Shown piece by piece: positions 1-7,343 of a stretch of 10,413 nt of DNA. Under the pieces are notes generated by a model. The model did no database searches and was not told the origin of the DNA. It was given only the letters and a program-made list of their open reading frames with translations. Each line of letters opens with the position of its first letter. Position 1 is the stretch's first letter. Source of the DNA: Alphaproteobacteria bacterium (lineage in GTDB: Bacteria; Pseudomonadota; Alphaproteobacteria; Sphingomonadales; Rhodothalassiaceae); the NCBI GenBank assembly GCA_003695555.1, contig RFIU01000185.1, forward strand, positions 1 to 10,413. Direction: 5' to 3'. Both the position numbers and the translations under genes were made by a program.

Positions 1-10
1 CCACCGCAAG

Positions 11-1825
11 ATGCCGACCATCGATCGACCATCCCGCCAATCCCGGGCTCACCACGACCGGATTCGCCGCGCCCGGGCTTGCCGCACCCGCCTTCTTTCG
101 GGCGCCGCCGTCATGCTCGCCCTGTTCACCGGCGCGGCCGGAGAATCCCTTGCTGCGGGCAGCGATCTGCCGAGCCGGGAAGAGATGTGGCGGCTCATCC
201 AGGCGCAGCAAAAGAAGATCGAGAACCTCGAACGTCTGGTCAAACAGACGAGGCAAAAGGACGCCGCCGCATCGCCGACGCCCTCGACCGGAGGCACCGT
301 TTCGGCAACCGCTCCCGCACGGGCAGCCACGCCGGTGACGACGGACGAGCGCGAACATCTCGCCGCCAGGATCGACCGTCTGGCGACCCGGGTCGCGGAT
401 CAGGAACAGCGCCTGGCCGCGACCGGCGATCTCGTCGAGCGGGCGGTCGCCGGCCTCGACTTTTCCGGATCCTCGAAGACGCACGGGGCACGGCTGCACG
501 GCTATGGATCGCTGCGTTTCGAGGCGAGCGATGCTGCCGGACAGAACACCGGCTTCACCTTTCGCCGCTTCGTCCTCGGCCTTGACGCGCCGATCGGCGA
601 CCGACTGGAAACCTATCTCGAGCTAGAGTTCGAGCGTTTCACACAGCTCGAGCTGGAAAAGGAGGTCGAGGCAGGCGCCGGAGAACTCGTCGTCGCGCAG
701 GCGATCGAAGGCTCCAATGGTTCGGAAATCTCGATCGAACAGGCCTGGGCGCGCTATCGCATCAACCGGGGGCTCAATCTCGATTTCGGCGCGCTGCTGG
801 TGCCGGTCGGTCGCTTCAACATTCACCATGACGACAATCAGTGGGAGCTGCCGCGCCGCTCGCTGGTCGATCGCGGCGTGCCGGTGCTGCCGGCCAAGGC
901 GGCCTGGGCGGAGCTCGGCGCCGGGGTTTCGGGCGTCGTCGAGCTCGGCAACGGGGCGCTCATCGATTATCGCTTCTATGCGGTGAACGGGGTGGCGGTC
1001 GATTTCGAGCTGGAAACCAAGCTCAAGGCAGCATTGGAGGACAACGGCGAAACCGAACTGGAAAGCAAGCTCGAGGCCGAGTTCGGTACTGCCCGCGGGG
1101 CCTTCGATCGGAACGCCAATGGTTCGCTGGCGCTAACTGGCCGTTTCGCGCTGCGACCCGCCGCCGGTCACGAGGTGGCGCTGTCAGGTTATGTCGGCAA
1201 TTACGTGCCGCGCTTTCTGGGGCGTGATGAGACGGTCTGGTCGCTCGCTCTTGACGGCCTGCACCGGATCGGCGGCTTCGAGGTCGAGTATGAGGCGGTT
1301 ACCACCCGCTTTGACCATATCGACCGGGTTGCCGCCGCCTTCGCGAGCCGCGCGCTGTCGAAGGAACGGGCGCTGGAAGGGCCGGTGGAAGACGGCGCCT
1401 TCGCCAAGCACGAGATCGAGTTCACGATTTCGAAGAACGTGATGGCGAAGCGCAAGAGCGGCTACTGGATCGAGATTCGCCGTCCCTTCTGGCCGAAGGC
1501 GCTTGACGATACGCTGCTTGCGCGCGGTTTCGAAAACCCGCAGATCATTCCGACCCTGCGCTTCGAACAGGTCTTTTTCGATAATCAGCTCACCGGTATT
1601 GATTTCGAGGGCGGCACGCTCGCCGGATTCCGTCAGCGCGATGCCCGGATCTCGCGCGCGACCTTCGGGCTCGGTTATCGGCCGGTGCCCGGCTGGGTGC
1701 TGCAGCTTGCCGGTGAATATACTTGGACTAATCAGCAGACCCTTGCAGGCTTGACCAATTTCCTCGATGCAGGGGCGAGCGATGACAGCTTTTCCCTGCT
1801 CGTCGGAATCGCCTTCAGCTTCTAG
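11..1825 (+). CDS. Outer-membrane beta-barrel porin with N-terminal coiled coil (OprO/OprP-like)
   Basis: Predicted outer-membrane channel of 604 residues. Seen: a basic N-terminus, a hydrophobic core at residues about 28–44 and a likely signal peptidase site near A48/A49. A heptad-like helix follows at about 55–82, then an Ala/Pro/Thr-rich linker (84–111) and a second helical stretch (112–147). From about residue 160 alternating amphipathic strands begin (motif LHGYGSLRFE) and run to the end. The last residue is Phe (end IAFSF), the terminal aromatic signal used for barrel assembly by the BAM complex. A short coiled coil ahead of the barrel is typical of OprO/OprP-type and related trimeric porins, but the substrate cannot be read from sequence. 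The start is uncertain: only 10 bases precede it, no clear ribosome site is visible, and the signal peptide would have an unusually long Arg-rich n-region. An internal ATG at 113 is an alternative. It leads the FMN-binding and PepSY genes, with an 18-bp gap to the next one. Confidence 0.78.
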   Translation: MPTIDRPSRQSRAHHDRIRRARACRTRLLSGAAVMLALFTGAAGESLAAGSDLPSREEMWRLIQAQQKKIENLERLVKQTRQKDAAASPTPSTGGTVSATAPARAATPVTTDEREHLAARIDRLATRVADQEQRLAATGDLVERAVAGLDFSGSSKTHGARLHGYGSLRFEASDAAGQNTGFTFRRFVLGLDAPIGDRLETYLELEFERFTQLELEKEVEAGAGELVVAQAIEGSNGSEISIEQAWARYRINRGLNLDFGALLVPVGRFNIHHDDNQWELPRRSLVDRGVPVLPAKAAWAELGAGVSGVVELGNGALIDYRFYAVNGVAVDFELETKLKAALEDNGETELESKLEAEFGTARGAFDRNANGSLALTGRFALRPAAGHEVALSGYVGNYVPRFLGRDETVWSLALDGLHRIGGFEVEYEAVTTRFDHIDRVAAAFASRALSKERALEGPVEDGAFAKHEIEFTISKNVMAKRKSGYWIEIRRPFWPKALDDTLLARGFENPQIIPTLRFEQVFFDNQLTGIDFEGGTLAGFRQRDARISRATFGLGYRPVPGWVLQLAGEYTWTNQQTLAGLTNFLDAGASDDSFSLLVGIAFSF

Positions 1826-1843
1826 GCGCGGAACGGACTGCCG

Positions 1844-2482
1844 ATGTCGATCTTCTCGCAAGGCTTCTTCGGACGCCGTGATGACATGAACCGCCGGCCC
1901 CGGGTGACCCGGGGTCGGCTGCCCGTGCGCATGCTCTTCGCGCTTGCCGCGGCTGTTGTGATGATGACGCTTTTGCTGCCGGGATCGCCTCCGCGCGCCG
2001 ATGAGGTGATCGAGCCGCCGGCGTCCTTCCTGACCGGTGCCTTCGACGGCTCGCCGCCGACGCCTGCGATCTTGTGGCTGACCCCGGAAATCCAGCAACA
2101 GGTGGAAGCGGTGCTCGGCCACCGGCTTGCCGGGCTTCGGCTGCGCTACTGGCGAAAGGGGGAGCGCAGCGTCTGGATTCTGAATGAAATCGGAAAGGAA
2201 GAGCCGATCACTGCCGGCTTTGTCGTCGAATCGGGGCGGATCGTCCGCGTCTCCGTCCTCGTCTATCGCGAAAGCCGCGGTTATGAGATCCGCTATCCAC
2301 AGTTCCGCGGACAGTTCGAAGGCGTCGGGCTGGATGCCCAAGGTCGGCTCGACCGCCCGATCGACGGCATCGCCGGGGCGACGCTTTCCGTCAATGCGAT
2401 GATCCGCATGGCGCGCACCGCCCTGTTGCTCGATCGTCTTTCGATGCCTCGCAGCGACGGTCCGCAAGAGGTCCCGAAATGA
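1844..2482 (+). CDS. Exported FMN-binding domain protein, probably covalently flavinylated
   Basis: A 212-residue protein with an N-terminal hydrophobic signal or anchor (about 30–46) and a likely cleavage near PRA-DE (52/53). The C-terminal half fits the FMN-binding domain family (PF04205, the NqrC/RnfG type): a strand-rich stretch (about 121–150, including VVESGRIVRVSVLVY) leads to D174-G-I-A-G-A-T180-L-S182. In this family the Thr of the S/T-G-A-T motif receives FMN as a phosphoester from the transferase ApbE, so T180 is the inferred attachment site. The residue three before it is Ala instead of Ser/Thr. The role would be electron transfer on the periplasmic side of the inner membrane. The stop codon overlaps the start of the PepSY gene by 4 nt, so the two are probably translationally coupled partners. 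The start is ambiguous: in-frame ATG codons at 1844, 1886 and 1931 exist, and the one at 1886 gives a more normal signal peptide. No ApbE gene lies in the window. Confidence 0.82.
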   Translation: MSIFSQGFFGRRDDMNRRPRVTRGRLPVRMLFALAAAVVMMTLLLPGSPPRADEVIEPPASFLTGAFDGSPPTPAILWLTPEIQQQVEAVLGHRLAGLRLRYWRKGERSVWILNEIGKEEPITAGFVVESGRIVRVSVLVYRESRGYEIRYPQFRGQFEGVGLDAQGRLDRPIDGIAGATLSVNAMIRMARTALLLDRLSMPRSDGPQEVPK

Positions 2483-3339
2483 ACCGTCCGCCCGCTTCGC
2501 GCGCCGTCCCTGTGCGGCGAAACGGCAGCCGGAAGGGCGGCAACAGCGTGCGCGGCTGGCGGCGGGTACACCGCTGGATCGGCCTGGCGCTGGCGCTCGT
2601 CCTGCTGATCATCGCGGTGACCGGCATCCTGCTCAATCATGCAGCCGAGCTTCGGCTTCAGCGCACCCGCCTTGGCGGCCCGATCGCCGCGCTCTATGTT
2701 GAACCGCCGGCACGCCCCCCGCGCGCCGCACGCCTCGATGACGGGCGATGGGTCGTGTGGATCGACGGGCATCTCTATCGGCAGGGTCGTGAGATGCAGG
2801 GCCGGCTCGATTCCCTCGTCGGGGCGGTCGAAACGCCGGATGGCTTTGCCGTCGCCGGCGCGCACGCCCTGCTGCTCTTCGATGATGCCGGTCGTCTTGT
2901 GGAACGGCTCGGGGAAGAAAGCCTGCCCGGACCGATCGCGCGTATCGGCCGCGATCGCGAAGGCCGGCTGCTCATCCTTTCACAGGGGCGGGTCAGACGG
3001 GCCGATGCGGTGATGCTCGACTGGCAGGATGTCGGCCCGGCGCAAGGGATGCGCGGCAATGGAATGCGCTGGTCGCGTGCCGATGAGGAAATGCCGACCA
3101 TGGTACGCAAGCGCGCCCTTGCGGCCCGTTCGGGGGCGGGGGTGAGCCTCTCGCGCCTGCTCATCGATCTTCACACCGGACGCATCTTCGGGCGGCTCGG
3201 TCGCTGGGCGGGAGATCTTGCCGCGATCGGCCTCATCCTGCTTGCCCTGACCGGGATCGTCACCTGGGCGAAGACCCGCCGTGCGCGCCGCGAGCGCCGC
3301 GCGGAGAACGGCCACCGGCCGTCAGTGGCGCGTCAATAG
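2479..3339 (+). CDS. PepSY-associated transmembrane protein (two-helix)
   Basis: A 286-residue inner-membrane protein. Helix 1 spans about 33–53 and is preceded by WRRVHRWIGL, the usual opening of PepSY-TM proteins. Helix 2 spans about 243–263 and follows LLIDLHTGRIFG, the family's typical approach to its last helix; a very basic tail (about 266–281) follows. The segment between them (about 57–228) should be periplasmic and is strand-rich, with loose repeats of a GxL/DxxGRL kind. H31, H54 and H232 sit at the membrane edges and could be cofactor (heme) ligands; this is inference. PepSY-TM proteins are linked to transmembrane electron transfer, ferric-iron reduction and flavinylated partners. 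Larger homologues have four helices, so this is a short form. The start overlaps the FMN gene by ATGA and has AAGAGG at 2466–2471, 7 nt upstream. The 3' end overlaps the opposing TIGR02302 gene by 7 bp. Confidence 0.8.
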   Translation: MNRPPASRAVPVRRNGSRKGGNSVRGWRRVHRWIGLALALVLLIIAVTGILLNHAAELRLQRTRLGGPIAALYVEPPARPPRAARLDDGRWVVWIDGHLYRQGREMQGRLDSLVGAVETPDGFAVAGAHALLLFDDAGRLVERLGEESLPGPIARIGRDREGRLLILSQGRVRRADAVMLDWQDVGPAQGMRGNGMRWSRADEEMPTMVRKRALAARSGAGVSLSRLLIDLHTGRIFGRLGRWAGDLAAIGLILLALTGIVTWAKTRRARRERRAENGHRPSVARQ

Positions 3340-5801
3340 GGGGTCAGCAGACTCTTCAGATAGGCGCGCTCTTCCTCGCCCAGGTTCGGATCGGAAAGTC
3401 GACGCCGGACTTCGTTCACCAGTTGCTCGACGGCGCGAGCGCCGTTCTTCGGCAGGGCGAGGTCCTTGACGCCGAGGCCGGGTACGCGGCGGCCCATGGG
3501 ATCGTTCATCGGCGGCATCACCGCGCCCGAGAGCGACAGGCCGGAGCCCTGCCGGCCGCGCAGATCCTCGATCGCTCGGGCCAGTCCCTCTATCGCTTCG
3601 CCCTGATGGACGATTGCCGAGGCGGGGGCACGGCTTTCCAGCGTGCGCCGTGCATCTCCCATCGCTTTGCGCGCGACTGCAAGCCCCGGCGGGGGTGGCA
3701 GCTTTGCTGTCTTCAGCGCTTCCAGGATCTTCGTCAGACGCTCTTCAAGGCTCTTCTGCTCGCCTGCTGCGGGAGTGAAATCGAGACTGGTGCCGGCATC
3801 CTTCAACAGCCCCTGCAGCAGCGCGCCGCGTGCCGTTCGGTCGCGCAGATCCTCCTGTGCGCGCTTCAGTCGATTGAGCGAGCGGCCAGCACGTGCCGCC
3901 GCCGCCATGCGTTGCAGATCCTCGGCATTCAGGGGATGGGCGGCGGCCTGCTCCATCATCCGCCGCAGCTTGGCGAGCAAGGCGCGGGCCTCGTCCTTGC
4001 GACCGGCCCGCATCATCGCCGCGATCTCCTCGGCGATGCCCCGCACGTCGCGTGCGTCCATGGCGCCTTGCGTATCGAGCAGGCCGGCAAGATCGGCCAG
4101 CGGCACCTGCGCCGTCTCACGAAGCTGGCGCATCGCCAGGCCCTGCATGAAGCCGGCCAGCGCCTTTTCCAGCGCCGCTGCCGCCTTCGCCGGATCACCT
4201 TCTCCGGCCAGCGCCGAATCCATCGCCTCGAAGGCGTCGCGCAGGTCCTTCATGGCCAGCGAAAGGCCATCGTCTTCGAGCGCCAGCGCGGTTTCCCACA
4301 GCAGGGCCGCGGCCGAACCGATCGTCTCTCTTGGACGGTGCATGAAGCGCAGCCGCCAGACCGCCGCGCGCAGGGCGGAATAGACATCGAGACGATGATC
4401 GAAGTCCCCCGGCCGGCGTGCCAGCGCGTCAAGGCCGGCGGCGATGATCGGCGCCTGTTCGTGGTGGCGCAACAGACTGAGCCGCAGGCGGGCGATGGCG
4501 CGCGCCACCGGATGGTGGAAGCGGCGTTCGGGCAACTTCAGGGCAAAGCGCCGGCCTTGCGTGCGATGACCGGCGGCATCTTCTGCGACGAGGTCGGCAT
4601 CCACCTCTTCGCCGGCATGGATGTCGGCGGCCAGATCCAGGAAATGGCGGATCGTCTCGTCGCGTCCGCCCTCGCCCGAAAACCGCAGCGGCAGGGTCGC
4701 AAAGGGCGCATCCTTTCGTCCCTTTTCGAACAGGCGTACGGCGGCGCTGACAATCCCGTAGTCGTCGCGTCCGCGCACGCTGATTTCCAGAATGCCCTGA
4801 TCATTGCCCTTCGGCGGCGCGGCCAGGGCGATCTCGGGTGCCATGTCGCGGCGCAGCTCAAGCGCGATCTCGAACCGGCGGCGACGGCCCTGGTCGAGCA
4901 GCAGGGTGCCGTCTTGGACGAGGCTGGTCTGCGCCGTAAAGACACTGGCCGCTTGCCGATCGAGCCGCAACCGACGGCCATCGGGAAGCCGCAGGCGCGG
5001 CGCTGCGTGACCGCCGACGAGGCGCAGCACGAGGCGGGTTCCTTCCGGCAGGTCGGCAAGCCGGGTATCGAGGGTGCCGGCAAGCGGACCGGTATGCAGC
5101 GCGCGGGCCGGTTGTCCCGTATAGGCGGGCGGCACCAGCATCGCCTCCAGCGCGACGCGCGCCGGTTCCCGCCGCCATTCCGGCGGCACGACGGGGCCCA
5201 GCAGCTCGCCGGCATGCGAACCTGCCAGCCAGAGGCCGGCGAACAGCAGCAACACGACCAGCTGCCGCAGGCCATGGGGATCTGCGCCGGCCAGCGCAAA
5301 GCGCGGTCGCACCCGCCGGGCCGGTGCGTGCAGAACGTCACGGGCCGCGCGCAGCAGATGGGCCCGCCAGAGGGCAGGATCGAAGCCGCTGCCCGCCGGT
5401 CGGTCGAACAGAGTCATGATCGGTCGGTGGGCGAGACCTGCGGCACGCTCGACGCGTCGGGCCGCCTGCTCGCGCGCGGGAAGGCGAAGAAGTTGGCGGC
5501 CACGCCACAGCCGCCAGAGCGCAAATGCGAGGATGGCGTGGAAGGAAAGCCAGACGATGGGCGAGGGCAGGGCGGCAAGAATGCCGAAGAGCGCCAGTGC
5601 CGCATAGCCGGTGGCCAGGGCCGCGACCGGCCAGAGGATGCGCACCAGCGCTTCGACCACCAGTACCACCCGTCCGAGCAGCAGAAGCCGCTCGGCATGC
5701 CGGCGTGCGGCACGGATCAGCGCGCGCTGTCCATCGGTCGCGGTCGGATCGCCGGATCTCTTGCGCCTGTCATCCATGTCGAACATCCCGACCACGCCCA
5801 T
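3333..5801 (-). CDS. TIGR02302 / DUF4175-type large membrane protein, function unknown
   Basis: An 822-residue protein matching the alphaproteobacterial family TIGR02302 (DUF4175) by length, architecture and position downstream of lysA. Seen: hydrophobic segments at about 41–74 and 80–98, and a third at about 178–194. A strand-rich, probably periplasmic region follows (about 205–420; it includes the PPAYTGQPAR motif typical of the family). A long helical, Ala/Arg/Glu-rich region then runs to about 740 (for example ARALLAKLRRMMEQ), ending in RRRLSDPN...LKSLLTPY. The family is named for low-complexity Gln/Gly-rich stretches near the C-terminus; here that part is short (about RQGSGLSLSGAVMPPMNDPMG). 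No enzymatic motif is recognised; an envelope role is only inferred. The start could also be at 5786 or 5777, and none of the three has a strong ribosome site. It lies 61 bp downstream of lysA and is probably co-transcribed with it. The stop overlaps the convergent PepSY gene. Confidence 0.82.
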   Translation of the reverse strand: MGVVGMFDMDDRRKRSGDPTATDGQRALIRAARRHAERLLLLGRVVLVVEALVRILWPVAALATGYAALALFGILAALPSPIVWLSFHAILAFALWRLWRGRQLLRLPAREQAARRVERAAGLAHRPIMTLFDRPAGSGFDPALWRAHLLRAARDVLHAPARRVRPRFALAGADPHGLRQLVVLLLFAGLWLAGSHAGELLGPVVPPEWRREPARVALEAMLVPPAYTGQPARALHTGPLAGTLDTRLADLPEGTRLVLRLVGGHAAPRLRLPDGRRLRLDRQAASVFTAQTSLVQDGTLLLDQGRRRRFEIALELRRDMAPEIALAAPPKGNDQGILEISVRGRDDYGIVSAAVRLFEKGRKDAPFATLPLRFSGEGGRDETIRHFLDLAADIHAGEEVDADLVAEDAAGHRTQGRRFALKLPERRFHHPVARAIARLRLSLLRHHEQAPIIAAGLDALARRPGDFDHRLDVYSALRAAVWRLRFMHRPRETIGSAAALLWETALALEDDGLSLAMKDLRDAFEAMDSALAGEGDPAKAAAALEKALAGFMQGLAMRQLRETAQVPLADLAGLLDTQGAMDARDVRGIAEEIAAMMRAGRKDEARALLAKLRRMMEQAAAHPLNAEDLQRMAAAARAGRSLNRLKRAQEDLRDRTARGALLQGLLKDAGTSLDFTPAAGEQKSLEERLTKILEALKTAKLPPPPGLAVARKAMGDARRTLESRAPASAIVHQGEAIEGLARAIEDLRGRQGSGLSLSGAVMPPMNDPMGRRVPGLGVKDLALPKNGARAVEQLVNEVRRRLSDPNLGEEERAYLKSLLTPY

Positions 5802-5862
5802 CGCATCCGCTTGCCCGGCGTGCCATTGGCGTCATCGCCTTCTTTCGCCTCAGTCTCGGAAT

Positions 5863-7161
5863 CTATTGTGACCCTTCAGGGGCGTTCTTGTCGAGGTCGA
5901 GCCAGGGCGCGGGCGGCTCGAAGGAGAGGAAGTGCCGCCAGTCGCGGCGCTCACGCACGACCGCCATCTCGCGCCCGCGCACCAGCACTTCGGGCACCAG
6001 ATCCCGGCCATTGTAGGTCGAGGCCATGCTCGCCCCATAGGCACCGGCCGATCGCAGAACGACGAGATCCCCCGCTTCCAGCGGCGGCAGCGGAACATCG
6101 CGCGCAAAACGGTCAGCGGTTTCGCAGACCGGCCCGACGACGTCAGCCGGCGTGCGTGGCGCATCCGCGACCGGTTCGACGACCGGGACGATCTCATGAC
6201 GGGCGCCATAAAGGGCAGGGCGCAGCAGGTCGTTCATGCCGGCGTCCAGGATGATGAAGCGCCGGCCGGCGGCTTCCTTGACATGCACGACACGGCTGAG
6301 CAGCACCCCCGCATTTCCGGCGATCAGCCGTCCGGGTTCGGTAATCAGCAGGCAGTCAAGCGGTTCGGCCAGCCTGTGGACCATGGCACCGTATTCGGCC
6401 GGGCTCGGTGGTTCCTCGCCTTCCCGGTCATAGGGAATGCCGAGCCCGCCGCCGAGGTCCAAGGTGCGGATCGCATGGCCGGCTGCACGCAGTTCATGCA
6501 CCAGGCCAGCGACCCGGGTGAAAGCGGTGGCGAAGGGCTCGAGACGGGTCAGCTGCGAACCGATATGGACATCGACTCCCTGCACCGCAATGCCCGGCAG
6601 GCGACGGGCCAGCGCAAAGGCCGCCATCGCCTCGTCCCAAGGGATTCCAAACTTGGTATCACGCCGGCCGGTGGCGATCTTCTCATGGGTGCCGGATTCG
6701 ACGTCGGGATTGATCCTGAGCGCGACCGGGGCCGGGGAGCCGAAAGCGCGTGCCACCGCGTCTAGGGCGACGAGCTCGGCGGTCGATTCGACATTGAACT
6801 GAAAGATTCCTGCCTCCATCGCCTGAGCCATTTCGGCGCGCGTCTTTCCGACGCCGGAAAAGACGATGCGTTCGGGTGCGATGCCGGCGGCGAGCGCACG
6901 GCCGAGCTCGCCACCGCTGACAACGTCGGCGCCGGCGCCGAGCCGGGCGAGGGTCGCCAGCACCGAACGGTTGGCATTGGCCTTGACGGCAAAGCAGGTG
7001 AGTCGATCGAGCGGCGCGAGGGCGGCGTCGAAGACCCGGAAATGCCGCTCCAGCGTCGCACTCGAATAGACATAGACGGGCGTTGCGACGCGCTCGGCGA
7101 TCGTATCGATCGGCACCTCCTCGGCATGCAGCCGGCCTTCGCGATAGACGAAATGGTCCAT
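5863..7161 (-). CDS. lysA: Diaminopimelate decarboxylase
   Basis: Decarboxylates meso-diaminopimelate to L-lysine, the last step of lysine synthesis; cytoplasmic, PLP-dependent, fold type III, acting as a dimer. The 432-residue protein has the expected length and all key motifs: FAVKAN with K60 as PLP Schiff-base lysine, HIGSQL (199–204), the phosphate-binding DLGGGLG (235–241), TEPGR (274–278), GPVCETAD with active-site C346, and GAYGASMASTYN with Y375 and Y383. The reading frame stays open for 170 codons further upstream, but that part only shadows the lipoprotein and argH. The chosen ATG matches the usual N-terminus (MDHFVYREGRLHAEEVP) and overlaps the lipoprotein stop as TGATG, suggesting translational coupling; no strong independent ribosome site is visible. 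It is third in the argH–lipoprotein–lysA chain. Confidence 0.97.
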   Translation of the reverse strand: MDHFVYREGRLHAEEVPIDTIAERVATPVYVYSSATLERHFRVFDAALAPLDRLTCFAVKANANRSVLATLARLGAGADVVSGGELGRALAAGIAPERIVFSGVGKTRAEMAQAMEAGIFQFNVESTAELVALDAVARAFGSPAPVALRINPDVESGTHEKIATGRRDTKFGIPWDEAMAAFALARRLPGIAVQGVDVHIGSQLTRLEPFATAFTRVAGLVHELRAAGHAIRTLDLGGGLGIPYDREGEEPPSPAEYGAMVHRLAEPLDCLLITEPGRLIAGNAGVLLSRVVHVKEAAGRRFIILDAGMNDLLRPALYGARHEIVPVVEPVADAPRTPADVVGPVCETADRFARDVPLPPLEAGDLVVLRSAGAYGASMASTYNGRDLVPEVLVRGREMAVVRERRDWRHFLSFEPPAPWLDLDKNAPEGSQ

Positions 7162-7343
7162 CAGCCGGTCGCATCCCGAGATATCGTCGCGGATCCCGCA
7201 GGCTCGCCCTCCGGCGGATCGAGGCGCGGATCGGGTGGCGCGCCGGCAGGGCGGGCGGGCGGCGCAGCGCGACCGCAGGCGGCGAGCAGGGCAGTGAAGA
7301 CGAGGACGCTGATGAGCGTCAGCGATCGGCGGCTCTTCCTCAT
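7161..7343 (-). CDS. Small LptM-like lipoprotein between argH and lysA
   Basis: A 60-residue predicted lipoprotein. Seen: basic n-region (RKSRR), hydrophobic core (8–19) and lipobox L20-A-A-C23, with C23 the lipidation site, followed by a Pro/Ala-rich tail without predicted structure. Small lipoproteins at this spot beside lysA belong to the family of E. coli YifL, now LptM, which helps mature the LptDE lipopolysaccharide translocon. Position and size fit. However, the family's usual C-G-x-(K/R)-G-P-L segment after the cysteine is here CGRAAPP, so the match is partial and no symbol is given. The start has GGAGA at 7351–7355, 7 nt upstream, inside argH. It overlaps argH by 4 nt (ATGA) and lysA by 1 nt. 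Confidence 0.75.
   Translation of the reverse strand: MRKSRRSLTLISVLVFTALLAACGRAAPPARPAGAPPDPRLDPPEGEPAGSATISRDATG

Noticed and set aside
1184..2467. A 427-codon minus-strand open frame across the ends of the porin and FMN-binding genes.
   Set aside because: It spans two well-supported genes and their junction and has no family motifs; a shadow of high-GC codon use.
5802..5862. A possible separate promoter or terminator between lysA and the TIGR02302 gene.
   Set aside because: No hairpin or -35/-10 pair was evident in these 61 bp, so co-transcription is the simpler reading.
3423..6254. A 943-codon open frame on the plus strand, antisense to the TIGR02302 gene and the 3' part of lysA.
   Set aside because: It has no recognisable domain, is rich in Arg/Gln/Gly/Ala as expected from a GC-rich antisense frame, and lies opposite two convincing genes, including intact lysA motifs.
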